From contig JAUCBJ010008370.1 in assembly GCA_032718475.1 (NCBI GenBank), positions 1 to 64,000 of the forward strand: DNA of 64,000 nucleotides, in the 5' to 3' direction. This DNA is from Nemertoderma westbladi. Lineage: Eukaryota; Xenacoelomorpha; Nemertodermatida; Nemertodermatidae. This document shows, piece after piece, positions 1-15,000 of this stretch. Numbering within the stretch: the first letter of the stretch is position 1; every line of letters begins with the position of its first letter. The notes below the pieces were generated by a model, which was not told where the DNA came from, searched no databases, and saw only the letters and a program-made list of their open reading frames with translations. Both the position numbers and the translations under genes were made by a program.

Positions 1-3000
1 TTTACCAGTGTTTGTTGTACTTACAGATATTCCACTCTCCTACACTATTTACCAGTGTTTGTTGTACTTACAGATATTCCACTCTCCTACACTATTTACC
101 AGTGTTTGTTTTACTTACAGATATTCCACTCTCCTACACTATTTACCAGTGTTTGTTTTACTTACAGATATTCCACTCTCCTACACTATTTACCAGTGTT
201 TGTTTTACTTACAGATATTCCACTCTCCTACACTATTTACCAGTGTTTGTTTTACTTACAGATATTCCACTCTCCTACACTATTTACCAGTGTTTGTTTT
301 ACTTACAGATATTCCACTCTCCTACACTATTTACCAGTGTTTGTTTTACTTACAGATATTCCACTCTCCTACACTATTTACCAGTGTTTGTTTTACTTAC
401 AGATATTCCACTCTCCTACACTATTTACCAGTGTTTGTTTTACTTACAGATATTCCACTCTCCTACACTATTTACCAGTGTTTGTTTTACTTACAGATAT
501 TCCACTCTCCTACACTATTTACCAGTGTTTGTTTTACTTACAGATATTCCACTCTCCTACACTATTTACCAGTGTTTGTTTTACTTACAGATATTCCACT
601 CTCCTACACTATTTACCAGTGTTTGTTTTACTTACAGATATTCCACTCTCCTACACTATTTACCAGTGTTTGTTTTACTTACAGATATTCCACTCTCCTA
701 CACTATTTACCAGTGTTTGTTTTACTTACAGATATTCCACTCTCCTACACTATTTACCAGTGTTTGTTTTACTTACAGATATTCCACTCTCCTACACTAT
801 TTACCAGTGTTTGTTTTACTTACAGATATTCCACTCTCCTACACTATTTACCAGTGTTTGTTTTACTTACAGATATTCCACTCTCCTACACTATTTACCA
901 GTGTTTGTTTTACTTACAGATATTCCACTCTCCTACACTATTTACCAGTGTTTGTTTTACTTACAGATATTCCACTCTCCTACACTATTTACCAGTGTTT
1001 GTTTTACTTACAGATATTCCACTCTCCTACACTATTTACCAGTGTTTGTTTTACTTACAGATATTCCACTCTCCTACACTATTTACCAGTGTTTGTTTTA
1101 CTTACAGATATTCCACTCTCCTACACTATTTACCAGTGTTTGTTTTACTTACAGATATTCCACTCTCCTACACTATTTACCAGTGTTTGTTTTACTTACA
1201 GATATTCCACTCTCCTACACTATTTACCAGTGTTTGTTTTACTTACAGATATTCCACTCTCCTACACTATTTACCAGTGTTTGTTTTACTTACAGATATT
1301 CCACTCTCCTACACTATTTACCAGTGTTTGTTTTACTTACAGATATTCCACTCTCCTACACTATTTACCAGTGTTTGTTTTACTTACAGATATTCCACTC
1401 TCCTACACTATTTACCAGTGTTTGTTTTACTTACAGATATTCCACTCTCCTACACTATTTACCAGTGTTTGTTTTACTTACAGATATTCCACTCTCCTAC
1501 ACTATTTACCAGTGTTTGTTTTACTTACAGATATTCCACTCTCCTACACTATTTACCAGTGTTTGTTTTACTTACAGATATTCCACTCTCCTACACTATT
1601 TACCAGTGTTTGTTTTACTTACAGATATTCCACTCTCCTACACTATTTACCAGTGTTTGTTTTACTTACAGATATTCCACTCTCCTACACTATTTACCAG
1701 TGTTTGTTTTACTTACAGATATTCCACTCTCCTACACTATTTACCAGTGTTTGTTTTACTTACAGATATTCCACTCTCCTACACTATTTACCAGTGTTTG
1801 TTTTACTTACAGATATTCCACTCTCCTACACTATTTACCAGTGTTTGTTTTACTTACAGATATTCCACTCTCCTACACTATTTACCAGTGTTTGTTTTAC
1901 TTACAGATATTCCACTCTCCTACACTATTTACCAGTGTTTGTTTTACTTACAGATATTCCACTCTCCTACACTATTTACCAGTGTTTGTTTTACTTACAG
2001 ATATTCCACTCTCCTACACTATTTACCAGTGTTTGTTTTACTTACAGATATTCCACTCTCCTACACTATTTACCAGTGTTTGTTTTACTTACAGATATTC
2101 CACTCTCCTACACTATTTACCAGTGTTTGTTTTACTTACAGATATTCCACTCTCCTACACTATTTACCAGTGTTTGTTTTACTTACAGATATTCCACTCT
2201 CCTACACTATTTACCAGTGTTTGTTTTACTTACAGATATTCCACTCTCCTACACTATTTACCAGTGTTTGTTTTACTTACAGATATTCCACTCTCCTACA
2301 CTATTTACCAGTGTTTGTTTTACTTACAGATATTCCACTCTCCTACACTATTTACCAGTGTTTGTTTTACTTACAGATATTCCACTCTCCTACACTATTT
2401 ACCAGTGTTTGTTTTACTTACAGATATTCCACTCTCCTACACTATTTACCAGTGTTTGTTTTACTTACAGATATTCCACTCTCCTACACTATTTACCAGT
2501 GTTTGTTTTACTTACAGATATTCCACTCTCCTACACTATTTACCAGTGTTTGTTTTACTTACAGATATTCCACTCTCCTACACTATTTACCAGTGTTTGT
2601 TTTACTTACAGATATTCCACTCTCCTACACTATTTACCAGTGTTTGTTTTACTTACAGATATTCCACTCTCCTACACTATTTACCAGTGTTTGTTTTACT
2701 TACAGATATTCCACTCTCCTACACTATTTACCAGTGTTTGTTTTACTTACAGATATTCCACTCTCCTACACTATTTACCAGTGTTTGTTTTACTTACAGA
2801 TATTCCACTCTCCTACACTATTTACCAGTGTTTGTTTTACTTACAGATATTCCACTCTCCTACACTATTTACCAGTGTTTGTTTTACTTACAGATATTCC
2901 ACTCTCCTACACTATTTACCAGTGTTTGTTTTACTTACAGATATTCCACTCTCCTACACTATTTACCAGTGTTTGTTTTACTTACAGATATTCCACTCTC

Positions 3001-5955
3001 CTACACTATTTACCAGTGTTTGTTTTACTTACAGATATTCCACTCTCCTACACTATTTACCAGTGTTTGTTTTACTTACAGATATTCCACTCTCCTACAC
3101 TATTTACCAGTGTTTGTTTTACTTACAGATATTCCACTCTCCTACACTATTTACCAGTGTTTGTTTTACTTACAGATATTCCACTCTCCTACACTATTTA
3201 CCAGTGTTTGTTTTACTTACAGATATTCCACTCTCCTACACTATTTACCAGTGTTTGTTTTACTTACAGATATTCCACTCTCCTACACTATTTACCAGTG
3301 TTTGTTTTACTTACAGATATTCCACTCTCCTACACTATTTACCAGTGTTTGTTTTACTTACAGATATTCCACTCTCCTACACTATTTACCAGTGTTTGTT
3401 TTACTTACAGATATTCCACTCTCCTACACTATTTACCAGTGTTTGTTTTACTTACAGATATTCCACTCTCCTACACTATTTACCAGTGTTTGTTTTACTT
3501 ACAGATATTCCACTCTCCTACACTATTTACCAGTGTTTGTTTTACTTACAGATATTCCACTCTCCTACACTATTTACCAGTGTTTGTTTTACTTACAGAT
3601 ATTCCACTCTCCTACACTATTTACCAGTGTTTGTTTTACTTACAGATATTCCACTCTCCTACACTATTTACCAGTGTTTGTTTTACTTACAGATATTCCA
3701 CTCTCCTACACTATTTACCAGTGTTTGTTTTACTTACAGATATTCCACTCTCCTACACTATTTACCAGTGTTTGTTTTACTTACAGATATTCCACTCTCC
3801 TACACTATTTACCAGTGTTTGTTTTACTTACAGATATTCCACTCTCCTACACTATTTACCAGTGTTTGTTTTACTTACAGATATTCCACTCTCCTACACT
3901 ATTTACCAGTGTTTGTTTTACTTACAGATATTCCACTCTCCTACACTATTTACCAGTGTTTGTTTTACTTACAGATATTCCACTCTCCTACACTATTTAC
4001 CAGTGTTTGTTTTACTTACAGATATTCCACTCTCCTACACTATTTACCAGTGTTTGTTTTACTTACAGATATTCCACTCTCCTACACTATTTACCAGTGT
4101 TTGTTTTACTTACAGATATTCCACTCTCCTACACTATTTACCAGTGTTTGTTTTACTTACAGATATTCCACTCTCCTACACTATTTACCAGTGTTTGTTT
4201 TACTTACAGATATTCCACTCTCCTACACTATTTACCAGTGTTTGTTTTACTTACAGATATTCCACTCTCCTACACTATTTACCAGTGTTTGTTTTACTTA
4301 CAGATATTCCACTCTCCTACACTATTTACCAGTGTTTGTTTTACTTACAGATATTCCACTCTCCTACACTATTTACCAGTGTTTGTTTTACTTACAGATA
4401 TTCCACTCTCCTACACTATTTACCAGTGTTTGTTTTACTTACAGATATTCCACTCTCCTACACTATTTACCAGTGTTTGTTTTACTTACAGATATTCCAC
4501 TCTCCTACACTATTTACCAGTGTTTGTTTTACTTACAGATATTCCACTCTCCTACACTATTTACCAGTGTTTGTTTTACTTACAGATATTCCACTCTCCT
4601 ACACTATTTACCAGTGTTTGTTTTACTTACAGATATTCCACTCTCCTACACTATTTACCAGTGTTTGTTTTACTTACAGATATTCCACTCTCCTACACTA
4701 TTTACCAGTGTTTGTTTTACTTACAGATATTCCACTCTCCTACACTATTTACAAGTGTTTGTTTTACTTACAGATATTCCACTCTCCTACACTATTTACC
4801 AGTGTTTGTTTTACTTACAGATATTCCACTCTCCTACACTATTTACCAGTGTTTGTTTTACTTACAGATATTCCACTCTCCTACACTATTTACAAGTGTT
4901 TGTTTTACTTACAGATATTCCACTCTCCTACACTATTTACCAGTGTTTGTTTTACTTACAGATATTCCACTCTCCTACACTATTTACAAGTGTTTGTTTT
5001 ACTTACAGATATTCCACTCTCCTACACTATTTACCAGTGTTTGTTTTACTTACAGATATTCCACTCTCCTACACTATTTACCAGTGTTTGTTTTACTTAC
5101 AGATATTCCACTCTCCTACACTATTTACAAGTGTTTGTTTTACTTACAGATATTCCACTCTCCTACACTATTTACCAGTGTTTGTTTTACTTACAGATAT
5201 TCCACTCTCCTACACTATTTACCAGTGTTTGTTTTACTTACATATATTCCACTCTCCTACACTATTTACCAGTGTTTGTTTTACTTACAGATATTCCACT
5301 CTCCTACACTATTTACAAGTGTTTGTTTTACTTACAGATATTCCACTCTCCTACACTATTTACCAGTGTTTGTTTTACTTACAGATATTCCACTCTCCTA
5401 CACTATTTACCAGTGTTTGTTTTACTTACAGATATTCCACTCTCCTACACTATTTACAAGTGTTTGTTTTACTTACAGATATTCCACTCTCCTACACTAT
5501 TTACAAGTGTTTGTTTTACTTACAGATATTCCACTCTCCTACACTATTTACCAGTGTTTGTTTTACTTACAGATATTCCACTCTCCTACACTATTTACCA
5601 GTGTTTGTTTTACTTACATATATTCCACTCTCCTACACTATTTACCAGTGTTTGTTTTACTTACAGATATTCCACTCTCCTACACTATTTACAAGTGTTT
5701 GTTTTACTTACAGATATTCCACTCTCCTACACTATTTACCAGTGTTTGTTTTACTTACAGATATTCCACTCTCCTACACTATTTACCAGTGTTTGTTTTA
5801 CTTACAGATATTCCACTCTCCTACACTATTTACCAGTGTTTGTTTTACTTACAGATATTCCACTCTCCTACACTATTTACCAGTGTTTGTTTTACTTACA
5901 GATATTCCACTCCCCTACACTATTTACCAGTGTTTGTTTTACTTACAGATATTCC
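1..5955 (-). repeat. 47-bp minisatellite built from a collagen 5' splice junction, at least 126 copies
   Basis: On the minus strand each unit reads GGAATATCT|GTAAGTAAAA..., that is, the last 9 bases of collagen exon 17 plus 38 intron bases with the donor. It starts exactly at the exon and runs off the window at position 1. Units are almost perfectly identical. Variants (ACAAG for ACCAG; ATAT for AGAT; one CCCC) lie mostly in the exon-proximal 1.2 kb, with a small GTTG/GTTT change at the far left. The plus strand lacks stops in all frames, which produces meaningless open frames. Confidence 0.95.
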
Positions 5956-6086
5956 TTGTTTTCCCGGTTTCCCATCATCCCCATATCTACTATTCTCCCC
6001 GGGATCCCCTTTAATTCCTTTTACTCGCGGTAATTCCCCAATCAGCCGACCAGAAGGTCCCCGGGACCCTTTATCGCCGGCCATTC
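5947..6086 (-). CDS. COL4A1: Collagen IV alpha1-like exon 17 (last exon in the window; its end seeds a minisatellite)
   Basis: Acceptor gttctag|GAATGG. It encodes [17 protein letters not shown], interruption ELPRVK, then [16 protein letters not shown]... GKQGIS. Donor ATCT|gtaagt, phase 0 out. The last 9 exon bases and the donor are the first unit of the 47-bp array that occupies all remaining sequence to the window edge. Confidence 0.88.
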
Positions 6087-9000
6087 CTAGAACATAAGTC
6101 AGAATGTAAGAAACATCAATACATAGCCTCAACCCCCCCCCCCCCCCCCCCCTGCCACTTTTTGTTTAAATAGCCATTACTTTGGGTTATAGTTTAATAT
6201 AACAATTTTATCGTCTCCAGCCAATGTCTGGAAGGCCAAATCGTATCCAAACGTGAATTTAAAAATTTTTGGTCTCCCCTTAGCGGTTGGCGGCGGAATT
6301 GAGAATTTAACTAAAAACACTACGTGACCCTCAATCTTGGTCCAAATTTCCTGAAATCAACTTTTTTGGATTCATCACGATCGACTACAAAATCTATCTT
6401 ATATAAATTTTAATTAGCTAATTATAATTAAATTAATTAGTTTCAATTATTTTGATAAAAATCACCTACTACATGAAATATAAAGATTTTTTCGAAATTC
6501 TTTAAGATACCGTACCTGTAAGTGAGCTTACCAGCTAACATTAACATTTAATTAATAATGGCGAATCAGTAGTTTAAAATATAAATAAAAATGCAGTCAG
6601 CCGTGCATGGGGCACCACAGAGTAAAATAAGCACTAAATAAAACCAAACTAAAACAAATAAAACATGATTAATTCTAGACATAAAATACAATTTATTGTT
6701 ATCACAATAGTATAAGAGTGCGGGAGGCGGGTAAAATCTTTTACAAGAGTATGGGGGCCGGGGGGGGGGGGGGGGGGGGTGGGGTAAAAACATCATTCAT
6801 GGATTTTAACCACGAACCTCTACACAGTAAGATAGAAGGTCCACCTTAGCAAGTTGAGACTTGAAGGACGTCACACTGGGAGCGAAAGCCACACTGGATG
6901 GTAGAACTTTCCAGACTGACACGCGCCGAACTGCGAAATGGTTCTGGTAGATACAGTTGTTTGAATGTGGGAGAAAGATCACAGCCATTTCCCCTGGTTG
7001 ATCGCGAAACTAGCTGAAAGATATTCTTGTCACTCAGGAGACTCAGACCTTTTATAATCTTGAACATTTCGAGGTCAATGAAGATCCTGCGATATTCCCG
7101 AGGTTTCGCATCAAGCTTATCTAACCAATTCATAGCTGAGACCAAACATACCGGGAAGATAACGGCTCAGGAGCGCTGGGTACGATCCAATATGTTTATA
7201 TCTTTATCAAGATAAGGACACCATATCGAACTGTTATGTTCAATTGTAGGCCTGGCGTAGGTACAGTACAATACAACCCCCATTGAAAGGCGGCATTACG
7301 ATGACCAACCGCTCTTCGGATCTGACAGCAGACATTTCTCGCTTTGGCATATTTGTGCCACATGCTCACTTACGCGAAGATCGGGTGATACTATTATACC
7401 AAGGTCTCGCGATTCTTTTGAATTTGATAATTCAGCACCAACCATATAATAGCTCCTTTTTGTGTGTACCTGCGGGGCCTGAATTTGAACAACATTGCAT
7501 TTCTTAATATAAATTAATTTGCCACTGTTTGGACCCTGATACCAAAGAGTCAATATCCCTTTGAAAGTGAAATGGATTCGTCGGAGGAGAATATTGTACG
7601 ATATATAATTTAGTGCCATCAGCATACATTTTAATGGCTGTTCTAGGTGATATTGATTGAACTTTGTCATTTATAAATATAATGAACAATAAAGGCGCAA
7701 TCACGCTCCCTTGAGCGACACCAGCACTGATGACAGACACAGTTCACCTACAGCAAACTCCAAGGGCCAATAAAGCCCGGTAAAACTGACTAGTGGCATG
7801 ATTCACAGGAGGACCATGGGAGGGGGCCGTGTGTATCGACTCTGAGGCCTCGTTGGTTGCTTTATTACCAGTTGTAGCTGTAGGTTATACAACATAATAA
7901 CGTACCCTGCGTGGACAGCTCAGTTGGAAACTATAAAGTAGTACTGAGCGGATAGTTTTGTTTTTGTACCACTACCGCTACGCTGCCAGTAAGTACAGTA
8001 TACAGCTACCAGTTGCAGTCAGTCATTAACTAAGACCATCAATAGAGTATCAAGAACAAGCCGACGCACAACCAACCATCACCAAGATATCAGCCGGGCG
8101 GTAACGCGTAGCAAAACACCTCACAAAAGTTAAACGGTCGGGATCCAGGCCAACTCGGATCCCGTCACATAAAGAACTGCCGAAACCATTTCGAATGAGT
8201 CTAAAATCGTGAGATTTGCGGAGGAGTATTTTTATAAAAATTAAAAATGTAATTCCGAGATAATTGCCTTAAAGTTTGAACCTCCCTGCGCAAAAAATGT
8301 CTGTTAATATGTAAGAATGTCTGTCATTTAAATCTAGCAACACGAAAGCACAAAACCATGCTAAGGTTATTGCCATTTGGTTTTCATGGTCGCTAATTTC
8401 ATTTCTGAGGTCAGTTGTTACTTTTAATGAAATCTAGTCTGTCTGTCGGTCTATCAGACAATCCGACAATATGTCCGTCAAATATAACAAAATGGCACAT
8501 CATCTAGCTAAAAGTTTAGATATATGGTTTCCTGGTCGCAGAATTCATTTCGAGTGTCAGTTTTAACATTTGATGACTTCCAAATTGTCTGTTTGACTGT
8601 CGGTTATATTTTGACAGACAGACTGACAGGCATACAGACAGAAACGACGAGGCCAAATTTGAATAATGACACCAGAAATGAATTCACCGACCCTGAAAAC
8701 CATATAGCGAATTTTTTAGACAAAAGTATGCTTTTTATTGACGGACAGACATACTGACGGACAGACCGACAGTCAAACAGACAGATCTCGAGAAATAAAA
8801 TAATCCTGCTAAACGGTTTTCAAATTTAGAATCTTGAAAAAAATCTGCTCTATAGATTAAATCGTAAAAAAAATTGAAAAAAATTTTGAAGAAAATTCGA
8901 ACAATGCTGGACTGTTGCATATGGTGGACATTGATTGATGGGCTATGAGAAATGCCGACATCCATATGTTATAACAATTTCCCGATAGAAGACTTAGCAC

Positions 9001-12000
9001 CACCACTCTAATGGTGGGGTGTTATACAGCAGTAGTCCATGTCTTTATGTATTGTTTGTACATAATATTATGTGTTGCACACTCAAACCATACTGTGTTG
9101 GTTGGCTCTAGACAAACACTGTAATTTCGGTCGGCTTAATATAAAGTCGATCTTGTGTAATTTTTGTTATACCAACGAGGTTGTATTCATAAACATTCTG
9201 TAGTGTTAACAATCTATATTAAAATTATCTACTGATATCAGATTAGATTTATTTTATTATTATTATTGATAAGTAAACTCTTGGGGCGAGGCGTCAAAAT
9301 TTCAGATTGGGGATTCAAAATAAGAAAACGTCAACTTGAGATTTATTGTATCGCTGTCTCTTCTATCAAAATATAAGACAGGAAGACAGTCAGATAGTAC
9401 AGACAACAATTTTAGCAAGTTCGATGTGCATCCGTGTGCATCGACATTATGATTGTCAGACCAGAAAGAGACAGTTTTGCGCGGGAAGGTTTAAACTTTG
9501 AAAGCAATTATACTCCTCGCGCGCAAATTTCTTAACCAATTTTCGAATCTTTATTGATTTTATTTGATTTAGGCCTTTGATCAAAAGTTATCGATTAAAT
9601 ATTTATCTCTTGTTATTATTTAAATTAGTTCATATCTTTTTAATATAATAACTAATGATAGTTAATAATATTAAATATTTGTTTTGTGGAGTTGTTGATG
9701 CTACTGTAATTCAGAAAAACAAACACACAGATAATAGTGTACTTCGTGGTGTTTTTCCCTGGTGGCCGGTACAGGGCGATAAGAAATTTGCGCCAATCCA
9801 AATATGGGAACAAAACAATGTGATAAAAACACACCAACAACGGAAGAGCTAATATCAGGTAGTTATTGGTCCAAAAGGATTAATGTAATGGAAATATTCC
9901 AGAACACAACGAGCGAACTGAGCGAACAAAGTCGAATGGACTTCAAAGGACACCGACAAAAAATTGTATATGGTAAACGTGAAAACGGGGAATTTGTTGA
10001 CATGTTCCTTAGCAACGAAATGGGACGGAACGATGCTTTGTTTTTATGGATACACGGCGGCTATTGGCAATGGGGGTGTGCGGAATGGAATCACCACGTG
10101 GTTCTACCGTTAGCCAATCAGGGGATTAGTGTAGCAGTACTGGGATACCCATTGGCTCCGGGCATCACACTCACCGATATAGTTGACCAATCACGACGAG
10201 CCTTCCATGAGATACTCAAACAATATCCCAAATTAAACAACATATGTATTGGGGGACATTCTGCGGGTGCGCAATTGGCGTGTGCCATACTATCCTGTGA
10301 TTGGTCACAACAAGTTCCCGGATTAACCAATAACGTTATAAAAGGTTTTCTAGGAGTGAGTGGTGTTTATGATCTAAACCCCCTATTGGGCACCAGCGTT
10401 GGAAACGCCTTAAATCTAACAGCCAATGAGATGAGCGTCCTTAGCCCACTAAGTATAATAGAAACGATTGCCACGTTAAACTCTAACTGTTCCTTCTCTG
10501 TCGCTATTGGTCAACACGAATCACCCTTAATTATCTCACAGTCCCGCGAGTTTTACAATCGTCTCATAGCTAGTGGCCGCATTTCAGCCAATCACAAGAT
10601 ACTCGAGAGTTGCGATCATTTCAATATTGTAGAAAATCTTTATTATGAATCATTTCCTCTAACCAGACATATAATTAATGAAATTATTGGAAACTGACTT
10701 GTTGTGCATTCGATACTATTTAAACAAAATTAAAAATACACAGAAACCTCATCTTTATTATTAATGTAGTTTTATAGCTAATATTTCATACGATAAACGA
10801 TGTGGTAATAATATCTGATATAATTAATCTGATAACTATTATGTATGTATATGGTAAGCTATTCTTAAAAAACGTATATAATTTATCGACAACAGTTTCA
10901 AAAATATATGAATTCTAACAATTCTCAGTTAAATATCTATAAGCATACAAATACAAGCCTTTATAGAACCCACCTTTAATTCCAGGAGATCCATCACGTG
11001 CCGCATTCCCCTTATCTCCCTTAGTGCCGGGTCCATCACCCGGGTCTCCCTTGGAACCCTTTAACCCCAGGATTCCTAGACCCATTTCCCTCCCTTTAGA
11101 TCCGTCCATTCCTTTAGGCCCGCGGTCACCCGGGTCACCGGTTGGTCCAATATCTCCGACTTTGTCAGAAGTACCTGCGAAAGATATAAATTAATGAAGA
11201 TATTTATTAAAATGAACTGGAAATAATAATAAAATAACCAATAATATGAAAAATGTATATAGGACCTATTAATTAGTGAGTATTAATTAGAAATTTAATA
11301 TATCCTCAATTCATTAATGTATGTTATAATATTTATTGACCAACCTTTGGGCCCCGGTCTTCCTTTCCTCCCCTTTGCCCCACGCGATCCCGTTTCGGAT
11401 TGCGGACTCGGTTCTCCTCGCTCCCCGATCATCCCTCGGTCGCCCACGTCGCCTCGACCGCCCCGGATGGTCGCCGGTTGTCCCGGCGACCCGTCTGTCC
11501 CGCGTTGCCCGGCAACCCCCTTGTCACCGCGGAGTTCCGGGCCCGGGTTGGGCCGCGCCTCCCCCGGTTCCCCAGGAATCCCCTGAAATAAATTACATTC
11601 ATAAACGTAAAACGTTTCCCCTTTATTTTCCTTTAAATAATTTTGTAAATAATTTAATTTATATTTTAATTAGGCTTACCTGTACCTATTCCAGTAAATC
11701 TGTGAATTATAATATTTTGCATTTACTCAAATTATATATAATTATATTTAAAATTTAGATATAATACATATTTTAATATTTAATTTTAGTTACTAAACTA
11801 AAATTAAATATTATATATATACTGACGATGAACGCCATCGTTGCCTAACTAAGGTCATGTAAAAAAAGGTCAGGTCAGGTATTCTAGGTCATTGATCAAG
11901 AAAACTTGCCACCTCCATGCAGCATAAAGGAGGTGCCACCTGTAGCTGCATAGACCCTCTTACTAGGGCAAATCTGGTCCTGTAACTAGGACCCCCTTCG

Positions 12001-15000
12001 TTCTGGGATAAGGACGCCCTTGGTCCTGGATTAAGGACCCATATACTTGGCTGCAGGGGTATATGGCCTGGCCAGGCAGATGGTGATCTACCAATGGCTG
12101 GTCAGGAGTAGAGTGTTCTCATGTCCACTCTGAGTGCACTTCACTGCGACCTGCACCTGGCAGCAGGGGTACAGGGCATGACCCAGCAGATGAGCTGCAC
12201 AGCCAATGGTGGGTCATGTGCGCCAGAGTAGATATGGGTGATGGGCCTCATATCTGACTCCACTGCGACACCCACCCTGTGGAATGGCAAACCAGGGTGT
12301 GGTATTTGCCCCGAGAGCTGACTCGGCAAAAAAGCACCCCCCAACCCCCACTATGGATTACATTAGTAATGCGGAGGTCCAGCCACTAGAGGCCAGTGGA
12401 ATGACTGGACACAATCGGCCTCACAGGCGTCAGTTATCTCCTGACCGGCTGCCTGTCTCACCCCCTACTGGAGAGAGAGTGGCAAACAATTCTTTGAGTC
12501 CCTTTCCTGATGACCTTTCTGGCCCAAACCCTGGGTCACCAGGGAGGCCAGATTGTGAGGGGGAAAGGGATTCTGGAGTTGGAGGCTACTCTCATGTTCC
12601 ACCCCGACCAACAAAGCCATTGGTGAATCTGAGGCAAGTCACTAGACTAGCCTCAGTAAACACCCTAACACTCGGGTCCCCAATGCGACAAGGGCTGCCT
12701 TGGCAGATAAGCTTTCTCTTAGTGCAGTGGGTGTTCAAGAGCACCGAATGCAGACTGGACAGACTGATGAGGTTCTGATGAAGGACATGGGGGGCGGTTG
12801 GCGACTCGCCCTCGCTTCAGCAGATGATAGTGGCAATGGTGGAATTGGTCTATTGATGAATCCAACTGCACATGCAGCATTGGACAAAATAGACCAAATC
12901 TCTAACCGCATCATCCGTTGCCACTTCTCATGTTCTGGAAGACTGGCTAAGAAGTTTCCTAAGGTGGTTCTGATTGTGTGCTACTCTCCAACTAGTGTTG
13001 CCCCTGTAGAGGAGGTGGAAAATTTCTACCAGAATCTACAAGCAGCTACTGATGGAGTGGATCAGCATGCATTCTTAACATTCCTGGGAGACTTTAATGC
13101 AAGTCTGCATCAATCACCTACATCGCCCTGGGTCTATAGCAATAGTGTTAACCGAAATTCCGTCCATCTTCAGGATTTTATCTCTGGAAATGGATTGTTT
13201 TCGGCTGGAACCCAGTTCAAGAAGCGAACTGGAAAGCTATGGACTCATAGTGGACCCAGTGGTCACAAGTCCCAGATAGACCATATCCTCTTTCGTAGGA
13301 AATACAGGAGCTCTATACAAGACTGTAATGCATTTACACTACGACCCTTCTCCAGTGATCACCGCCTTATTGTGGCCAAGGTAAGACTTAGTCTGCGTGC
13401 TAGCAGAACAACGAAATCTGCCTTGCCGCGGCATGACTGGTCCTCTCTGTTGCAACAGCCAAGTGTGAGATCCAGCTTCACACTACAGCTGAGCAACAGG
13501 TATGAGGCTCTTGCCTCTGAGGCGGCAGATCACTGTGAGGGCTATACTGCCTTCACAGAAGGCAGTTAAGTTAGCAGCTGCAGAAACAGTTCCTGTATAC
13601 CCTCGAAACAGGAAACGGGCACCCTGGACTGACAACAAAATTCAGAAGTGCCGAAATGACCTCTACAAGGCGCAGAAAGAGTCCCGACTCAAACAGACTA
13701 CAGCGGCCAAGAATGCAGTTAAGGCTGCATCTAGGTCCCTGAACAGGCAGTACTCTGTTAATTTACAGGAGCTAATAAACCAACAGGTTGATGCCATCAA
13801 TGATGCTGACGACAGCAGGCAATCCTCCCAGGCATGGAGATCGATCAACTTGCTTGCTGGTCGAAAAAGCCAACCAACCACCAAGGTTAAGGCTGAATCA
13901 CCAGCCGATCGCCTCAATGGTTGGAAGGCCCACTTTGAAAAGCTCCTCAATAATGACAGGGTATTGCCTGATAACTTTATAGAAGTAAAAGTGTCTGAGT
14001 CTGTACTCCCAGATATTCCCATTGGCGATATCTCCTTTGCAGAAGTGAAGGCTGCTGCAAAGAGCATTAAGACCAATCGTGCCAGTGGAGTAGATGGTGT
14101 TCCCCCTGAGGTCTTTAAAATACCTGAGTGTTTAAAGCTCATCTATCCCATCATAGTAGACATGTACCGTACAACAAGAGTCCCACAAGAACTGAAAACA
14201 AATAAGTTGGTGCCAGTTCCCAAGAAGGGCAACCTAACACTCTATGGTTCTTTTCGGGGAATCTCATTGATCTCGATTGCTGCAAAGCTATACAATAGAA
14301 TTCTATTAAATCGCATCAGGGATCCCATTGAGAGACTGCTCCGTGGAAATCAGAATGGGTTCCGTAAAGGTCGTGGGACCATGGAGCCCATTTTGGCACT
14401 TAGAAGGATAATTGAAGAGTTATCAAAAAAGAAAGACAGGCATCTGGCTGTTATCTTTGTTGACTTCTTCAAGGCCTTTGATTCAGTCTCTCGCTCACGT
14501 ATGTTCAGCATACTTTCATTATATGGGATTCCTGATGAAATTATTGCAGCAATCAGATCAGTATACGATGGTTCGACAACATTTGTGTCTACTGTTGACG
14601 GTGACACAGAACCATTTGAAGTGTTATGGGGCGTCCTCCAGGGAGACACACTTGCACCATTCTTGTTCATAATTGTTGTTGACTATGTTCTACGCATGTC
14701 CTTAGATCATCATAATGATGATGGGGTGATGATAACTCCACCTACTGGCTCCAGAAGTCGAGGAAATCCTGCCAAGTACCTAACTGATCTAGACTTTGCT
14801 GATGACTTAGGAGTACTCTCAGAATCACTAGAGGGAGCCCAACGGCTCCTCAGCTCATTAGAACATGCTGCTTCTAGTGTTGGTCTTTTTATTAACTCCA
14901 GAAAGACCAAAATTTTGACAGTTAACTTTGAAAGTCCTCAGCAAGTCTCTGATCGGATGAGCATAAGCTCAAAAGATGGTATGCTTGAGCATGTGGATGA

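Noticed and set aside
8-6097. Three overlapping open frames of about 2000 codons on the plus strand
   Set aside because: They come only from a 47-bp repeat without plus-strand stops. The same peptide recurs in three frames and the sequence is an intronic array antisense to collagen.
11317-11758. Proline-rich plus-strand open frames over collagen exon 15
   Set aside because: They are complements of Gly-Pro-rich collagen codons on the minus strand.
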